From contig CALHWR010000208.1 of the NCBI GenBank assembly GCA_938036665.1, positions 1-13,334 on the forward strand: a DNA stretch of 13,334 nucleotides. Reading direction: 5' to 3'. Below the pieces are notes generated by a model that was given only the letters and a program-made list of their open reading frames with translations, was not told the origin of the DNA and ran no database searches. The position numbers and the translations under genes were made by a program. Shown here piece by piece: positions 6,489 through 13,207 of this stretch. This DNA is from an uncultured Collinsella sp. (GTDB lineage: Bacteria > Actinomycetota > Coriobacteriia > Coriobacteriales > Coriobacteriaceae). Position 1 is the stretch's first letter; each line of letters opens with the position of its first letter.

Positions 6489-6563
6489 TTGGACAACATA
6501 ACCAGGTTTGTTTGTCCCAAATCTTAAGTAAGTGGGACAAACACAACAGGTTATTTTGTCCCA
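6489..6563. promoter_or_regulatory. Operator array: four alternating half-sites between rrf2 and suf
   Basis: Half-sites are A TTGGACAA (6489-6496), B TTGTCCCA (6512-6519), C TGGGACAA (6533-6540) and D TTGTCCCA (6556-6563). A-B and C-D each form a 31-bp dyad with a 15-nt spacer, and the two dyads are offset by exactly 44 bp. B-C form another dyad with 10-bp perfect arms (GTTTGTCCCA/TGGGACAAAC) and a 13-nt spacer. The array lies between the rrf2 start and the suf promoter, on the face expected for an Rrf2 operator. Binding by the neighbouring regulator is inferred. Confidence 0.7.
6511..6528 (+). repeat. 18-bp direct repeat, promoter-side copy
   Basis: TTTGTCCCAAATCTTAAG, identical to 11941-11958 at the far end of the suf operon. 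It contains half-site B of the array. An exact 18-base match inside 13 kb is not expected by chance. Confidence 0.9.
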
Positions 6564-6600
6564 CATCTAGAAAAGTCGAGTGGATTAGTCGGGTTTTCCC

Positions 6601-6628
6601 TTGACTAACGCCGAACCCATAGTAACTT
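6601..6628 (+). promoter_or_regulatory. Probable sufCBDSU promoter
   Basis: TTGACT (6601-6606, 5 of 6 to the -35 consensus), a 16-nt spacer and TAACTT (6623-6628, fits TAnnnT) place transcription start near 6635, about 58 nt before the chosen sufC ATG. The operator array ends 37 bp upstream of the -35, so a bound regulator could act from upstream or by looping rather than by covering the promoter. Confidence 0.5.
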
Positions 6629-6692
6629 TATTCCGAGAAGATTCCTAGGGTTTAGCACACCTATGAGTACACCATATACAGAGAGGGACAGC

Positions 6693-7493
6693 ATGAGCGC
6701 AAATCCGCTGCTTTCCATCGAAGGTCTGACCGCCTCCGTGGACGAGAAGACCATCCTCCACAACGTCAACCTTAACGTCGCCGCCGGCGAGACCCACGTG
6801 TTGATGGGACCCAACGGCGCCGGCAAGTCCACCCTTGGCCACCTGGTCATGGGCGACCCCGTCTACACGGTCAACGACGGCCGCATCGTCTTTGACGGCC
6901 AGGACATCACCGAGCTCACCACCGACAAGCGCTCGCGCGCCGGCCTGTTCCTGAGCTTCCAGGCCCCTGTCGAGATCCCCGGCGTGCCACTGTCGAGCTT
7001 TTTGCGCGCCAGCATCGCCGGCCGCCCCGGCCTGGAGATGAAGGGCAAGGAATTCCGTCGTCGCGTCAAGGAGCTCGCGGCCGAGCTTAACATGGATACC
7101 GCCTACCTCAACCGTGAGCTGGGCGTGGGCTTCTCGGGCGGCGAGAAAAAGAAGGTCGAGATGCTCCAGCTTCTGCTGCTGCAGCCCAAGCTCGCCATCT
7201 TGGACGAGACCGACTCCGGCCTGGACGTCGACGCCCTGTCCACCGTCAGCCACGGTATGGACGCCTACCGCAAGAGCTGCGACGGCTCCATGCTCATCAT
7301 CACGCACAACACGCGCATCCTGGAGCACCTGGATGTCGACCGCGTCCACGTTATGGTCAAGGGCCACATCGTGCGCGAGGACGATGCCTCGCTGATCCCC
7401 TGGATCGACAAGAACGGCTTTGAGACCTTCGAGCGCGAGGCCGCCGAGCAGCGCGCCCAGGCCGAGGCCGCCGCTGCCGAGCAGCAGGCGTAA
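6693..7493 (+). CDS. sufC: SufC, ABC-type ATPase of the SUF Fe-S assembly scaffold
   Basis: A 266-residue cytoplasmic ABC ATPase that powers the SufBCD scaffold assembling Fe-S clusters. Walker A is GPNGAGKS (39-46), the Q-loop glutamine is in FLSFQAP (Q90), the signature is FSGGEKKK (147-154), Walker B is LAILDETDSGLDVD (167-180, the SufC hallmark) and the H-loop histidine is H205. A roughly 25-residue Ala/Glu-rich tail extends the usual family length a little. I chose the ATG at 6693 because GAGAGGGA (6681-6688) sits just upstream; an in-frame ATG at 6663 would add 10 residues with a poorer ribosome site. First gene of sufCBDSU; sufB follows after 12 nt. No transmembrane partner is present, as expected for SUF. 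Confidence 0.96.
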   Translation: MSANPLLSIEGLTASVDEKTILHNVNLNVAAGETHVLMGPNGAGKSTLGHLVMGDPVYTVNDGRIVFDGQDITELTTDKRSRAGLFLSFQAPVEIPGVPLSSFLRASIAGRPGLEMKGKEFRRRVKELAAELNMDTAYLNRELGVGFSGGEKKKVEMLQLLLLQPKLAILDETDSGLDVDALSTVSHGMDAYRKSCDGSMLIITHNTRILEHLDVDRVHVMVKGHIVREDDASLIPWIDKNGFETFEREAAEQRAQAEAAAAEQQA

Positions 7494-7505
7494 AGGGGCG
7501 ACGCA

Positions 7506-8918
7506 ATGACCAAGAACCGCACCGAGGTCGCGGACATCGACCGCAGCCTCTACGACTTCACCTACGGCGAGGAGGGATTCGAGCGCCTCGACGCCGGCAT
7601 CACGCCCGACATCGTGCGCGAGATCAGCGCCAAGAAGGACGAGCCACAGTGGATGCTCGATCTGCGCTTAAAGTCCCTCGAGATCTTCAATCGTTTTCCC
7701 GACCCGACGTGGGGCCCCTCGATCGAGGGCCTGGACATGGACAACATCGTCACCTACGTCAAGCCCAACACCGACCAAAAGCACGACTGGGAGTCGGTGC
7801 CCGACGACATCAAGAACACCTTTGAGCGCCTGGGTATCCCCGAGGCCGAGCGCAGCTACCTGGCGGGCGTCGGTGCGCAGTACGACTCCGAGCTGGTCTA
7901 CCACAACATGCAGGACACGGCGTCCAAGATGGGCATCGTCTACTCCGGCATCGAGGAGGCCCTGCACGACCCGCAGTGGGAGCCGCTCATCCACGAGAAG
8001 TTTATGACGCTCATCCCGCCCACCGACCACAAGTTTGCGGCCCTGCACGGTGCCGTGTGGTCGGGCGGCTCGTTTGTCTACGTGCCCAAGGGCACCAAGC
8101 TCGATTTTCCGCTGCAGAGCTACTTCCGCCTTAACGCCAAGGGTGCCGGCCAGTTTGAGCACACGCTCATCATCGTCGAGGACGACGCCGACCTGCACTT
8201 TATCGAGGGTTGCTCCGCGCCCAAGTACAACGTTGCCAACCTCCACGCCGGCGCCGTCGAGCTCTTTGTGGGCAAGCGTGCACATCTGCGCTACTCGACC
8301 ATCGAGAACTGGTCCAAGAATATGTACAACCTCAACACCAAGCGTGCGCGCGTGGACGAGGACGGCGATATCGAGTGGATCAGCGGTTCCTTCGGCAGCC
8401 ACGTGGGCTACCTCTACCCCATGAGCGTGCTCAACGGCCGCCGCGCCCGCTCGAGCTTTACCGGCATCACCTTTGCCGGCGCCGGCCAGAACCTGGATAC
8501 CGGCTGCAAGGTCGTGCTCAACGCGCCCGATACCTCGGCAACCGTCGAGACCAAAGGTATCTCCAAGAGCGGCGGCATTCAGACCTTCCGCAGCTCTATC
8601 GTGGCCACGCCCAAGGCAGAGGGTTCCAAGGCAACCGTGAGCTGCCAGTCGCTCATGCTCGATGACCAGAGCCGCTCCGACACCATCCCCGCCATGGACA
8701 TCCGCGCCAAGAACGTCGACATCGGCCACGAGGCCACCATCGGCCGCATCGGCGACGACAAGGTGTTCTACCTGATGAGCCGCGGCATCTCGGAGGAAGA
8801 GGCCCGCACCATGATCGTCAACGGCTTTGCTAACCCGGTCTCCAAGGAGCTGCCGCTGGAGTATGCCGTCGAGATGAACAACCTGATCAAGCTCGAGATG
8901 GAAGGAGCGATCGGATAA
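7506..8918 (+). CDS. sufB: SufB, Fe-S cluster scaffold subunit
   Basis: A 470-residue beta-helix protein, the main scaffold on which the SufBCD complex builds clusters from sulfide passed on by SufS-SufU. Length and sequence fit the family throughout: FVYVPKGTKLDFPLQ (190-204), IEGCSAP (233-239), and the C-terminal HEATIGRIGDDKVFYLMSRG (408-427), which interfaces with SufD. C380 in VSCQSLMLDDQSRSD aligns with the conserved scaffold cysteine (Cys405 of the E. coli protein by motif), and C236 and C334 are further candidate ligands or sulfur-path residues. The LDDQSRSDT form of this segment is the one usual in Actinobacteria. The start has AAAGGGG a few nt after the sufC stop. The stop codon overlaps the sufD ATG by one base, implying translational coupling. 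Confidence 0.97.
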   Translation: MTKNRTEVADIDRSLYDFTYGEEGFERLDAGITPDIVREISAKKDEPQWMLDLRLKSLEIFNRFPDPTWGPSIEGLDMDNIVTYVKPNTDQKHDWESVPDDIKNTFERLGIPEAERSYLAGVGAQYDSELVYHNMQDTASKMGIVYSGIEEALHDPQWEPLIHEKFMTLIPPTDHKFAALHGAVWSGGSFVYVPKGTKLDFPLQSYFRLNAKGAGQFEHTLIIVEDDADLHFIEGCSAPKYNVANLHAGAVELFVGKRAHLRYSTIENWSKNMYNLNTKRARVDEDGDIEWISGSFGSHVGYLYPMSVLNGRRARSSFTGITFAGAGQNLDTGCKVVLNAPDTSATVETKGISKSGGIQTFRSSIVATPKAEGSKATVSCQSLMLDDQSRSDTIPAMDIRAKNVDIGHEATIGRIGDDKVFYLMSRGISEEEARTMIVNGFANPVSKELPLEYAVEMNNLIKLEMEGAIG

Positions 8919-10189
8919 TGAAACAGGAAACCAACGCCGCTGCTACCACGCTCGAGCAGGTCAACGCGATGCCCGCAGCAACCTGGGGCTGGTTGAAAAT
9001 GAACCAGACCAAGCTCGAGCTCTCTGACGAGCTTGCCGCCACTCCCGCCGAGGCCGTTGAGGTCGAGGGCTTGGACGAGCAGTTCTCCGGCGCGGCCGAC
9101 GCCTTCGACACCGCCATGGACGCCATGGCCGAGCGCTTCCCCGAGCGCCGTGCCTCCGCCCCCGGTGATGCCGCCGACCGCGCCCGCATCACGCCCGAGA
9201 CCGAGCTCGATGTCCCCGCCACCTCCGTCTACCAGGCCGGTGCCATTAAGCTCGAGGAGGAGCTCTCCCCTGCTGAAGCCTTCGAAACCGGCATGGGCGA
9301 GGCTGCCTACGCCTACTTGGCCGAGCACGCTACCAAGCGCATCGTCATCGATGTGCCCGCATACCAGCACGCCACGGTTACCGTGCGTGTGAGCGGTGTC
9401 GATGCCGCCGCGGCCATCGCCGCCATCGACATCGTCGCTCGCCCGCAGGCAACGCTCGACCTGCATATTGCCCTAGACTCTCCTGTTACCGGCGAGGGTG
9501 TCGTGGGCTCCGTGCTACGCGTGTGCGCCCACGAGTACGCCACCGTCAACGTGACCTGCACGCAGACACTCGACGACAGCTGGATCGCACTCGACGACAC
9601 CGGCCTGTTCCTGGACGAGGGCGCGCGCGTCAACGTGCAGCACACCGTCCTGGGTGCCGGCGCCAGCGCCACCGGCCTTGCCGGCGACCTGTTGGGCGAC
9701 ACCGCCAAGGTGACCATCGATACCGATTACCTGGGCGCCCGCGAGCAGGTGCGCGACTTTAACTACGAGCTGCGCCACCGCGGTCGCAAGACCGAGTGCG
9801 AGATCGACGCCAACGGCGTGCTGACCGGCACGTCCAAGAAGGTCTACCGCGGCACCATCGACCTCGTGCACGGCTGCAAGGGTGCAACCGGCACCGAGCG
9901 CGAGACGGTGCTCTTGGCTAACAAGGGCGTCGACAACAAAACCGTTCCCGTCATCCTCTGCGACGAGGACGACGTCGCCGGCAACCACGGCGCCACCATC
10001 GGCCACGTCCGCGACGAGCAGCTGTTCTACCTCGCCTGCCGCGGCCTTGACCAAAACGCAGCCGAGGACCTGTTCATCCGCGCCAAGCTGGAGGACGCTG
10101 CGCTTTCCGCCACCGACGAGCGCACCCGCGCCGCCGTCGTCCGCCTGGGCAACAACCTGATCGACAACTTTGAGGAGGAGCTCGCATGA
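8918..10189 (+). CDS. sufD: SufD, SufB paralogue and partner in the Fe-S scaffold
   Basis: A 423-residue SufD that heterodimerises with SufB and is needed for iron entry and cluster assembly. The C-terminal half is typical: YELRHRGRKTECEIDANGVL, then VYRGTIDLVHGCKGATGTE (309-327), then DDVAGNHGATIGHVRDEQLF (351-370), in which H357 matches the functionally important His of E. coli SufD (H360 by motif). The N-terminal 130 residues are the less conserved helical part and start with an Ala/Thr-rich stretch. AAGGAG (8902-8907) inside the end of sufB is the ribosome site, and ATG shares its A with the sufB TAA. The 3' end overlaps sufS by 4 nt (ATGA). Assignment to SufD rather than a second SufB rests on the NHGAT motif, length and position. 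Confidence 0.95.
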   Translation: MKQETNAAATTLEQVNAMPAATWGWLKMNQTKLELSDELAATPAEAVEVEGLDEQFSGAADAFDTAMDAMAERFPERRASAPGDAADRARITPETELDVPATSVYQAGAIKLEEELSPAEAFETGMGEAAYAYLAEHATKRIVIDVPAYQHATVTVRVSGVDAAAAIAAIDIVARPQATLDLHIALDSPVTGEGVVGSVLRVCAHEYATVNVTCTQTLDDSWIALDDTGLFLDEGARVNVQHTVLGAGASATGLAGDLLGDTAKVTIDTDYLGAREQVRDFNYELRHRGRKTECEIDANGVLTGTSKKVYRGTIDLVHGCKGATGTERETVLLANKGVDNKTVPVILCDEDDVAGNHGATIGHVRDEQLFYLACRGLDQNAAEDLFIRAKLEDAALSATDERTRAAVVRLGNNLIDNFEEELA

Positions 10190-11511
10190 TCGATACCGAG
10201 CACGTTAAATGTGACACCTGTACCGCACCGGAGCCTATGGAGCTCGACGCCAGCGACGAGGCTTCGCGCGGCTGGCCCACCGTAGATATCGAGACCAACC
10301 CCTACAAGGGCCAGTTCCCGCTGTTCCAGCAGCACCCCGAGATCGCCTTCCTCGATAGCGCCGCCACCGCGCAGCGCCCTGCCTGTGTGCTCGACGCCGA
10401 ACGCGACTTCTACCAGCGCATGAACGCCAACCCTCTGCGCGGCCTGTACTCGCTGTCCGTCGAGGCCACCGACGCCATCGCGAAGGTCCGCCAACAGATC
10501 GCCGACCTCATCGGCGCCCCCAACGCCAACGAGATTGTCTTCACCCGCAACACGAGCGAGTCGCTCAACCTGGTCGCCAAGAGCTTTGCGCCCACAGTGC
10601 TCGAACCGGGCGACGAGGTCGTCATCACCATCATGGAGCACCACTCCAACCTGATTCCGTGGCAGCAGGTCTGCCGCGGGACCGGTGCCAAGCTCGTCTA
10701 CCTCTACCCCACCAAGACCGGCCAGCTCACGACCGAGGAGGTTCTGGCCAAGGTGGGCCCCAAGACCAAGATCCTGGCCGTGGGTCAGGTCTCTAACGTG
10801 CTGGGCGTCGAGAACCCGGTCAAGAATCTCGGCAAGCTCGTGCACAAGTACGGCGGCTATCTGGTCGTCGACGGCGCACAGTCGCTGCCGCACATGCCAG
10901 TCAATGTGGCCGATCTGGGCGCCGACTTCTTTGCCTTTAGCGCGCACAAGGCCATGGGCCCCATGGGCATCGGCGTGCTGTGGGGCAAGATGGACCTGCT
11001 CAACGCCATGCCGCCCATGCTTACCGGCGGTGAGATGATCGACTCGGTTACTGAGCAGGACGCCGTCTGGGCTCCCGTCCCCGAGAAGTTCGAGGCCGGC
11101 ACGCAGGACGCCGCCGGCATCTTCGCCACAGGCGCCGCCCTCGACTACCTCGTCAACACGGTGGGCTACGAAAACATCCAGGCACGCGAGCAGGCACTCG
11201 TCCACTACCTGATGGGCGAGCTCATGCAGCTCGACTTTGTCCAGATCATCGGCTCAATCTATTGGGATAACCACCACGGTGTCGTGAGCTTTAATGTCAA
11301 GGGCATCCACCCGCACGATGTCGCGAGCATCATGGACATGGACGGCGTCTGCATCCGCGCCGGTCACCACTGCGCGCAGCCGCTGCTCACCTGGCTGGGC
11401 GTCGAGAACCTTGCCTGCTGCCGCGCCAGCGTGGCCTTCTACAACGACAAGGCCGACATCGACAAGTTCATCGCCGGCCTGCATCACGTTTGGAGCACGT
11501 TCAATGGGTAA
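10186..11511 (+). CDS. sufS: SufS, PLP-dependent cysteine desulfurase
   Basis: A 441-residue class II cysteine desulfurase that removes sulfur from L-cysteine and hands it as persulfide to SufU. Active-site elements are EHHSN (151-155, PLP ring-stacking His), LVVDGAQS (226-233, D229 to the PLP nitrogen), FSAHK (251-255, Schiff-base K255) and RAGHHCAQPL (391-400, persulfide C396). The SufS core begins near residue 38 (NPYKGQFPLF). The N-terminus is about 35 residues longer than in typical SufS and contains C9-x2-C12; the ATGA overlap with sufD supports this start, though M18 cannot be excluded. It overlaps sufU by 8 nt. The pairing with SufU fits the Gram-positive system, where SufU is a zinc-dependent sulfurtransferase. 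Confidence 0.96.
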   Translation: MIDTEHVKCDTCTAPEPMELDASDEASRGWPTVDIETNPYKGQFPLFQQHPEIAFLDSAATAQRPACVLDAERDFYQRMNANPLRGLYSLSVEATDAIAKVRQQIADLIGAPNANEIVFTRNTSESLNLVAKSFAPTVLEPGDEVVITIMEHHSNLIPWQQVCRGTGAKLVYLYPTKTGQLTTEEVLAKVGPKTKILAVGQVSNVLGVENPVKNLGKLVHKYGGYLVVDGAQSLPHMPVNVADLGADFFAFSAHKAMGPMGIGVLWGKMDLLNAMPPMLTGGEMIDSVTEQDAVWAPVPEKFEAGTQDAAGIFATGAALDYLVNTVGYENIQAREQALVHYLMGELMQLDFVQIIGSIYWDNHHGVVSFNVKGIHPHDVASIMDMDGVCIRAGHHCAQPLLTWLGVENLACCRASVAFYNDKADIDKFIAGLHHVWSTFNG

Positions 11512-11938
11512 TCTGTACACCTCCACCACATTTATGGAGCACAACTCGCACCCCGACTATAAGTACGAGATGGATGCTCCCACGCACGAGCACGACGGCA
11601 TCAACCCCAGCTGCGGCGACGAGCTCACCTTGCAGCTGCGCGTTGAGAACGACGTGATCGAGGAGGCGTCCTTTACCGGCCACGGCTGCGCCATTAGCCA
11701 GGCCAGCGCCGACATCATGGCCGACCTCATCACCGGCGAGACCGTCGAGGAAGCTCGCCGCTTGGCAGAGCTCTTCCTCGCCATGATCCGCGGCGAGCAG
11801 CTCTCCGAGGAGGACTTGGAAGACCTGGACGAGGCCGCCCAGCTCCAGGACATCTCGCACATGCCCGCCCGCGTCAAATGCGCCGAGCTCGCCTGGCGCA
11901 CCCTCGACGGCATGCTCACGGGACAAAATAATCAGTAG
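11504..11938 (+). CDS. sufU: SufU, zinc-dependent sulfur-transfer protein partner of SufS
   Basis: A 144-residue IscU-like protein. The zinc/sulfur ligands are present as PSCGDEL (C37, D39), GHGCAISQAS (C62) and PARVKCAELAW (C126). The segment between the second and third Cys, including GEQLSEEDLEDLDEAAQ (97-113), is the insertion that distinguishes SufU from IscU. It receives sulfur from the SufS persulfide by ligand swapping at zinc and relays it to SufBCD. The start is the ATG at 11504 inside the last codons of sufS, with GGAG (11492-11495) 8 nt upstream; a longer upstream open frame is only the shadow of sufS. The final codons (TGQNNQ and stop) lie inside a regulatory-looking dyad (11919-11949), so the operator-like sequence is partly coding. 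Confidence 0.95.
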   Translation: MGNLYTSTTFMEHNSHPDYKYEMDAPTHEHDGINPSCGDELTLQLRVENDVIEEASFTGHGCAISQASADIMADLITGETVEEARRLAELFLAMIRGEQLSEEDLEDLDEAAQLQDISHMPARVKCAELAWRTLDGMLTGQNNQ

Positions 11939-11949
11939 TATTTGTCCCA
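11919..11949. promoter_or_regulatory. Third copy of the 31-bp dyad, at the 3' end of the suf operon
   Basis: CGGGACAA (11919-11926), 15 nt, TTGTCCCA (11942-11949): the same arms, order and spacer as dyads A-B and C-D upstream of sufC. It straddles the sufU stop (11936-11938). It could also fold as an RNA hairpin (GGGACAAA/TTTGTCCC) but has no T-run behind it, and a separate terminator lies just downstream. Confidence 0.6.
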
Positions 11950-11958
11950 AATCTTAAG
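11941..11958 (+). repeat. 18-bp direct repeat, operon-end copy
   Basis: TTTGTCCCAAATCTTAAG, identical and in the same orientation to 6511-6528, 5.4 kb away. The flanking bases differ at both ends. Confidence 0.9.
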
Positions 11959-11966
11959 AATTTTGT

Positions 11967-12005
11967 TGGCCGAATCGCTTGACAAGAGTGGTTCGGCCAT
12001 TTTCT
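11967..12005 (+). terminator. Rho-independent terminator of sufCBDSU
   Basis: TGGCCGAATC (11967-11976) pairs with GGTTCGGCCA (11990-11999), a 10-bp stem with one wobble, followed by TTTTCT. It starts 28 nt after the sufU stop. On the minus strand no T-run follows the stem, so it serves mainly the suf direction. The convergent transposase gene ends at 12004, inside the T-tract. Confidence 0.75.
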
Positions 12006-12804
12006 ATTCCGAGCCCTCAGCCTGAGCATTCACCCGAACATAAGCGCGCACGATACGAGAGACGGTACTCTTGCTGATTCCCGTATATCGTTCGATCTCG
12101 CGCACCGTGTAGCCGACATCGTGCAGGGCGAAAATGATTCCATCTCGCCGCGAGGGCGCTACGGTCTTGAGTTCGTTGAGCGGCACGCCCAGGCGCTTCG
12201 CCATCTTGTCGGCAAACGCACGCCGCTCCCACTCTGTCTCATCCATATCGTGAATCACCGGATCGGAACCATCGGGCATCGACAGAGAATAATCCAGAAA
12301 CCCCTTGGCAGACTCAAAGAGCTCAAGCACACAAGAAGGGTCCGAAAATCCCCTCGTCGTATCGTTGTCATACGCTCTCAGATACTCGGCAAAGCTGCTC
12401 CAGGGATAACGCTCGATCAGGGCGATACCCGCCTCCTGCGGATTAGCGTGAACATAGCGAATGGCAGCCATTAGATAACGGTCGGTATCGAGCGAGCGCC
12501 GGTCAAAACGGTTCTGGAACAGATGACCCGTGCGCCCCGTGCGCTTATTGAACCGCCGCGCGTACGTCAAAAGCAGCCGGTGCATCGCCGCGCTCATCGC
12601 GTCCTCGTAATCTGCAAGCACCAGATGCACGTGATTGCCCATAAGGCACCAGGCGATAACCGTCACGCCCGCCTCGCGGCAGCACTCGCGCATCAGCTCC
12701 AAAAACTCCCACCGGTCTTCATCGCCCTCAAAGATGAGCTGCTTGCCCACACCGCGGGCACAGACATGGTAAAAGCCGGTAACCGTTCTCCAAACGCGCT
12801 GCAT
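12004..12804 (-). CDS. REP-associated-type tyrosine transposase (RAYT, Y1/HUH family)
   Basis: A 266-residue HUH-endonuclease-like protein of the Y1 transposase family. FYHVCARGVGKQLIF (11-25) is the first core strand, WCLMGNHVHLVL (52-63) carries the HUH metal-binding pair H58/H60, GRTGHLFQNRF (90-100) is the usual RAYT signature, and RYVHANPQEAG (116-126) contains the candidate catalytic Y117. The C-terminus has a helix-turn-helix, YTVREIERYTGISKSTVSR (222-240), as in RAYTs that carry an extra DNA-binding domain. RAYTs are typically single-copy, domesticated and linked to dispersed REP palindromes rather than self-mobile; no IS ends are seen here. The start is the ATG at 12804, preceded by AAGGGAG; the frame is open up to 13017 but that part does not look like the family. 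Convergent with suf. Confidence 0.85.
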   Translation of the reverse strand: MQRVWRTVTGFYHVCARGVGKQLIFEGDEDRWEFLELMRECCREAGVTVIAWCLMGNHVHLVLADYEDAMSAAMHRLLLTYARRFNKRTGRTGHLFQNRFDRRSLDTDRYLMAAIRYVHANPQEAGIALIERYPWSSFAEYLRAYDNDTTRGFSDPSCVLELFESAKGFLDYSLSMPDGSDPVIHDMDETEWERRAFADKMAKRLGVPLNELKTVAPSRRDGIIFALHDVGYTVREIERYTGISKSTVSRIVRAYVRVNAQAEGSE

Positions 12805-12928
12805 GGCGCTCCCTTCGCCGGGATCTGATTGCCATCCAATACAGCACGATTGAAGCGTGCCATCAAAACATTCACGCAAAACAATACACTCGCGCGGCCA
12901 AAGGCAGTAAACGGGCGGCGAACGGCAC

Positions 12929-12955
12929 CGTTGCAACAGGTCAACCCCTGCAACG
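12929..12955. repeat. 7-bp-arm palindrome upstream of the RAYT gene
   Basis: CGTTGCA and TGCAACG separated by 13 nt; the interior also allows CAGG/CCTG pairing. Being next to a RAYT makes it a candidate REP-like element, but it lacks the GTAG/GGAG tag typical of known REPs, and no second copy is seen in the window. Confidence 0.3.
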
Positions 12956-13108
12956 CTTACAAGAGCTGACCAAAAGCTTGCCCAAGACGAACCCCCTCTA
13001 CGGAAGTTCGCGACCACAGAACATATAGTTAAACCGTTTCAATTAAAACTTCCGGACTTCTCGCTACGAAAACTGAGCCGTTCGCCGAATATTCCGTGCA
13101 TTTCGCGG

Positions 13109-13114
13109 TATTAT
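13109..13114 (+). promoter_or_regulatory. -10-like element for the scaffold-like gene
   Basis: TATTAT matches the -10 consensus at 5 of 6 positions and lies 94 nt before the ATG at 13208. No recognisable -35 is present at 16-18 nt, so an activator or an unusual promoter is possible. Confidence 0.35.
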
Positions 13115-13207
13115 AGGGGCTGCATGTCATGTCCCTTTCGAAGGGTCGCCCGGCAATCGCCAGCCACGACCCCCAGACGGGACGCCAACACGATAGAGAG
13201 GAGAGGC

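Larger units (their letters stand above)
12805..13207. other. 403-bp intergenic region between the divergent RAYT and scaffold genes
   Basis: No convincing gene is visible. It contains a dyad CGTTGCA-N13-TGCAACG (12929-12955), an 8-bp inverted pair CGGAAGTT (13001-13008)/AACTTCCG (13047-13054), a -10-like TATTAT (13109-13114), and CCCTTTCGAAGGG (13133-13145) in the leader. Bases around 13021-13050 are AT-rich. Confidence 0.5.

Noticed and set aside
6469..6564. Upstream extension of the Rrf2 gene adding 32 residues with several Cys
   Set aside because: It would translate through the operator array, lacks a ribosome site, and Rrf2 proteins begin at the MxISSKGRYAL-type N-terminus encoded from 6468.
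7668..8729. 353-codon open frame on the minus strand opposite sufB
   Set aside because: Antisense shadow; the sufB frame has full family motifs, and this frame has none and no ribosome site.
10027..11205. 392-codon open frame on the minus strand opposite sufS
   Set aside because: Same reason: it mirrors sufS/sufD codons and gives a low-information His/Val/Gly-rich product.
6511..11958. The 18-bp direct repeats considered as attachment sites of an integrated element carrying suf
   Set aside because: No integrase or recombinase gene lies between them, the cargo is a housekeeping operon, and both copies sit within operator-like dyads, which is the simpler explanation.
12805..13017. Upstream extension of the RAYT gene adding 71 residues
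   Set aside because: No similarity to the family; the ATG at 12804 has a good ribosome site and starts at the usual family N-terminus.
13133..13145. CCCTTTCGAAGGG hairpin in the scaffold-gene leader, considered as a riboswitch element
   Set aside because: A single 5-bp stem without the conserved junctions of any riboswitch class I know.
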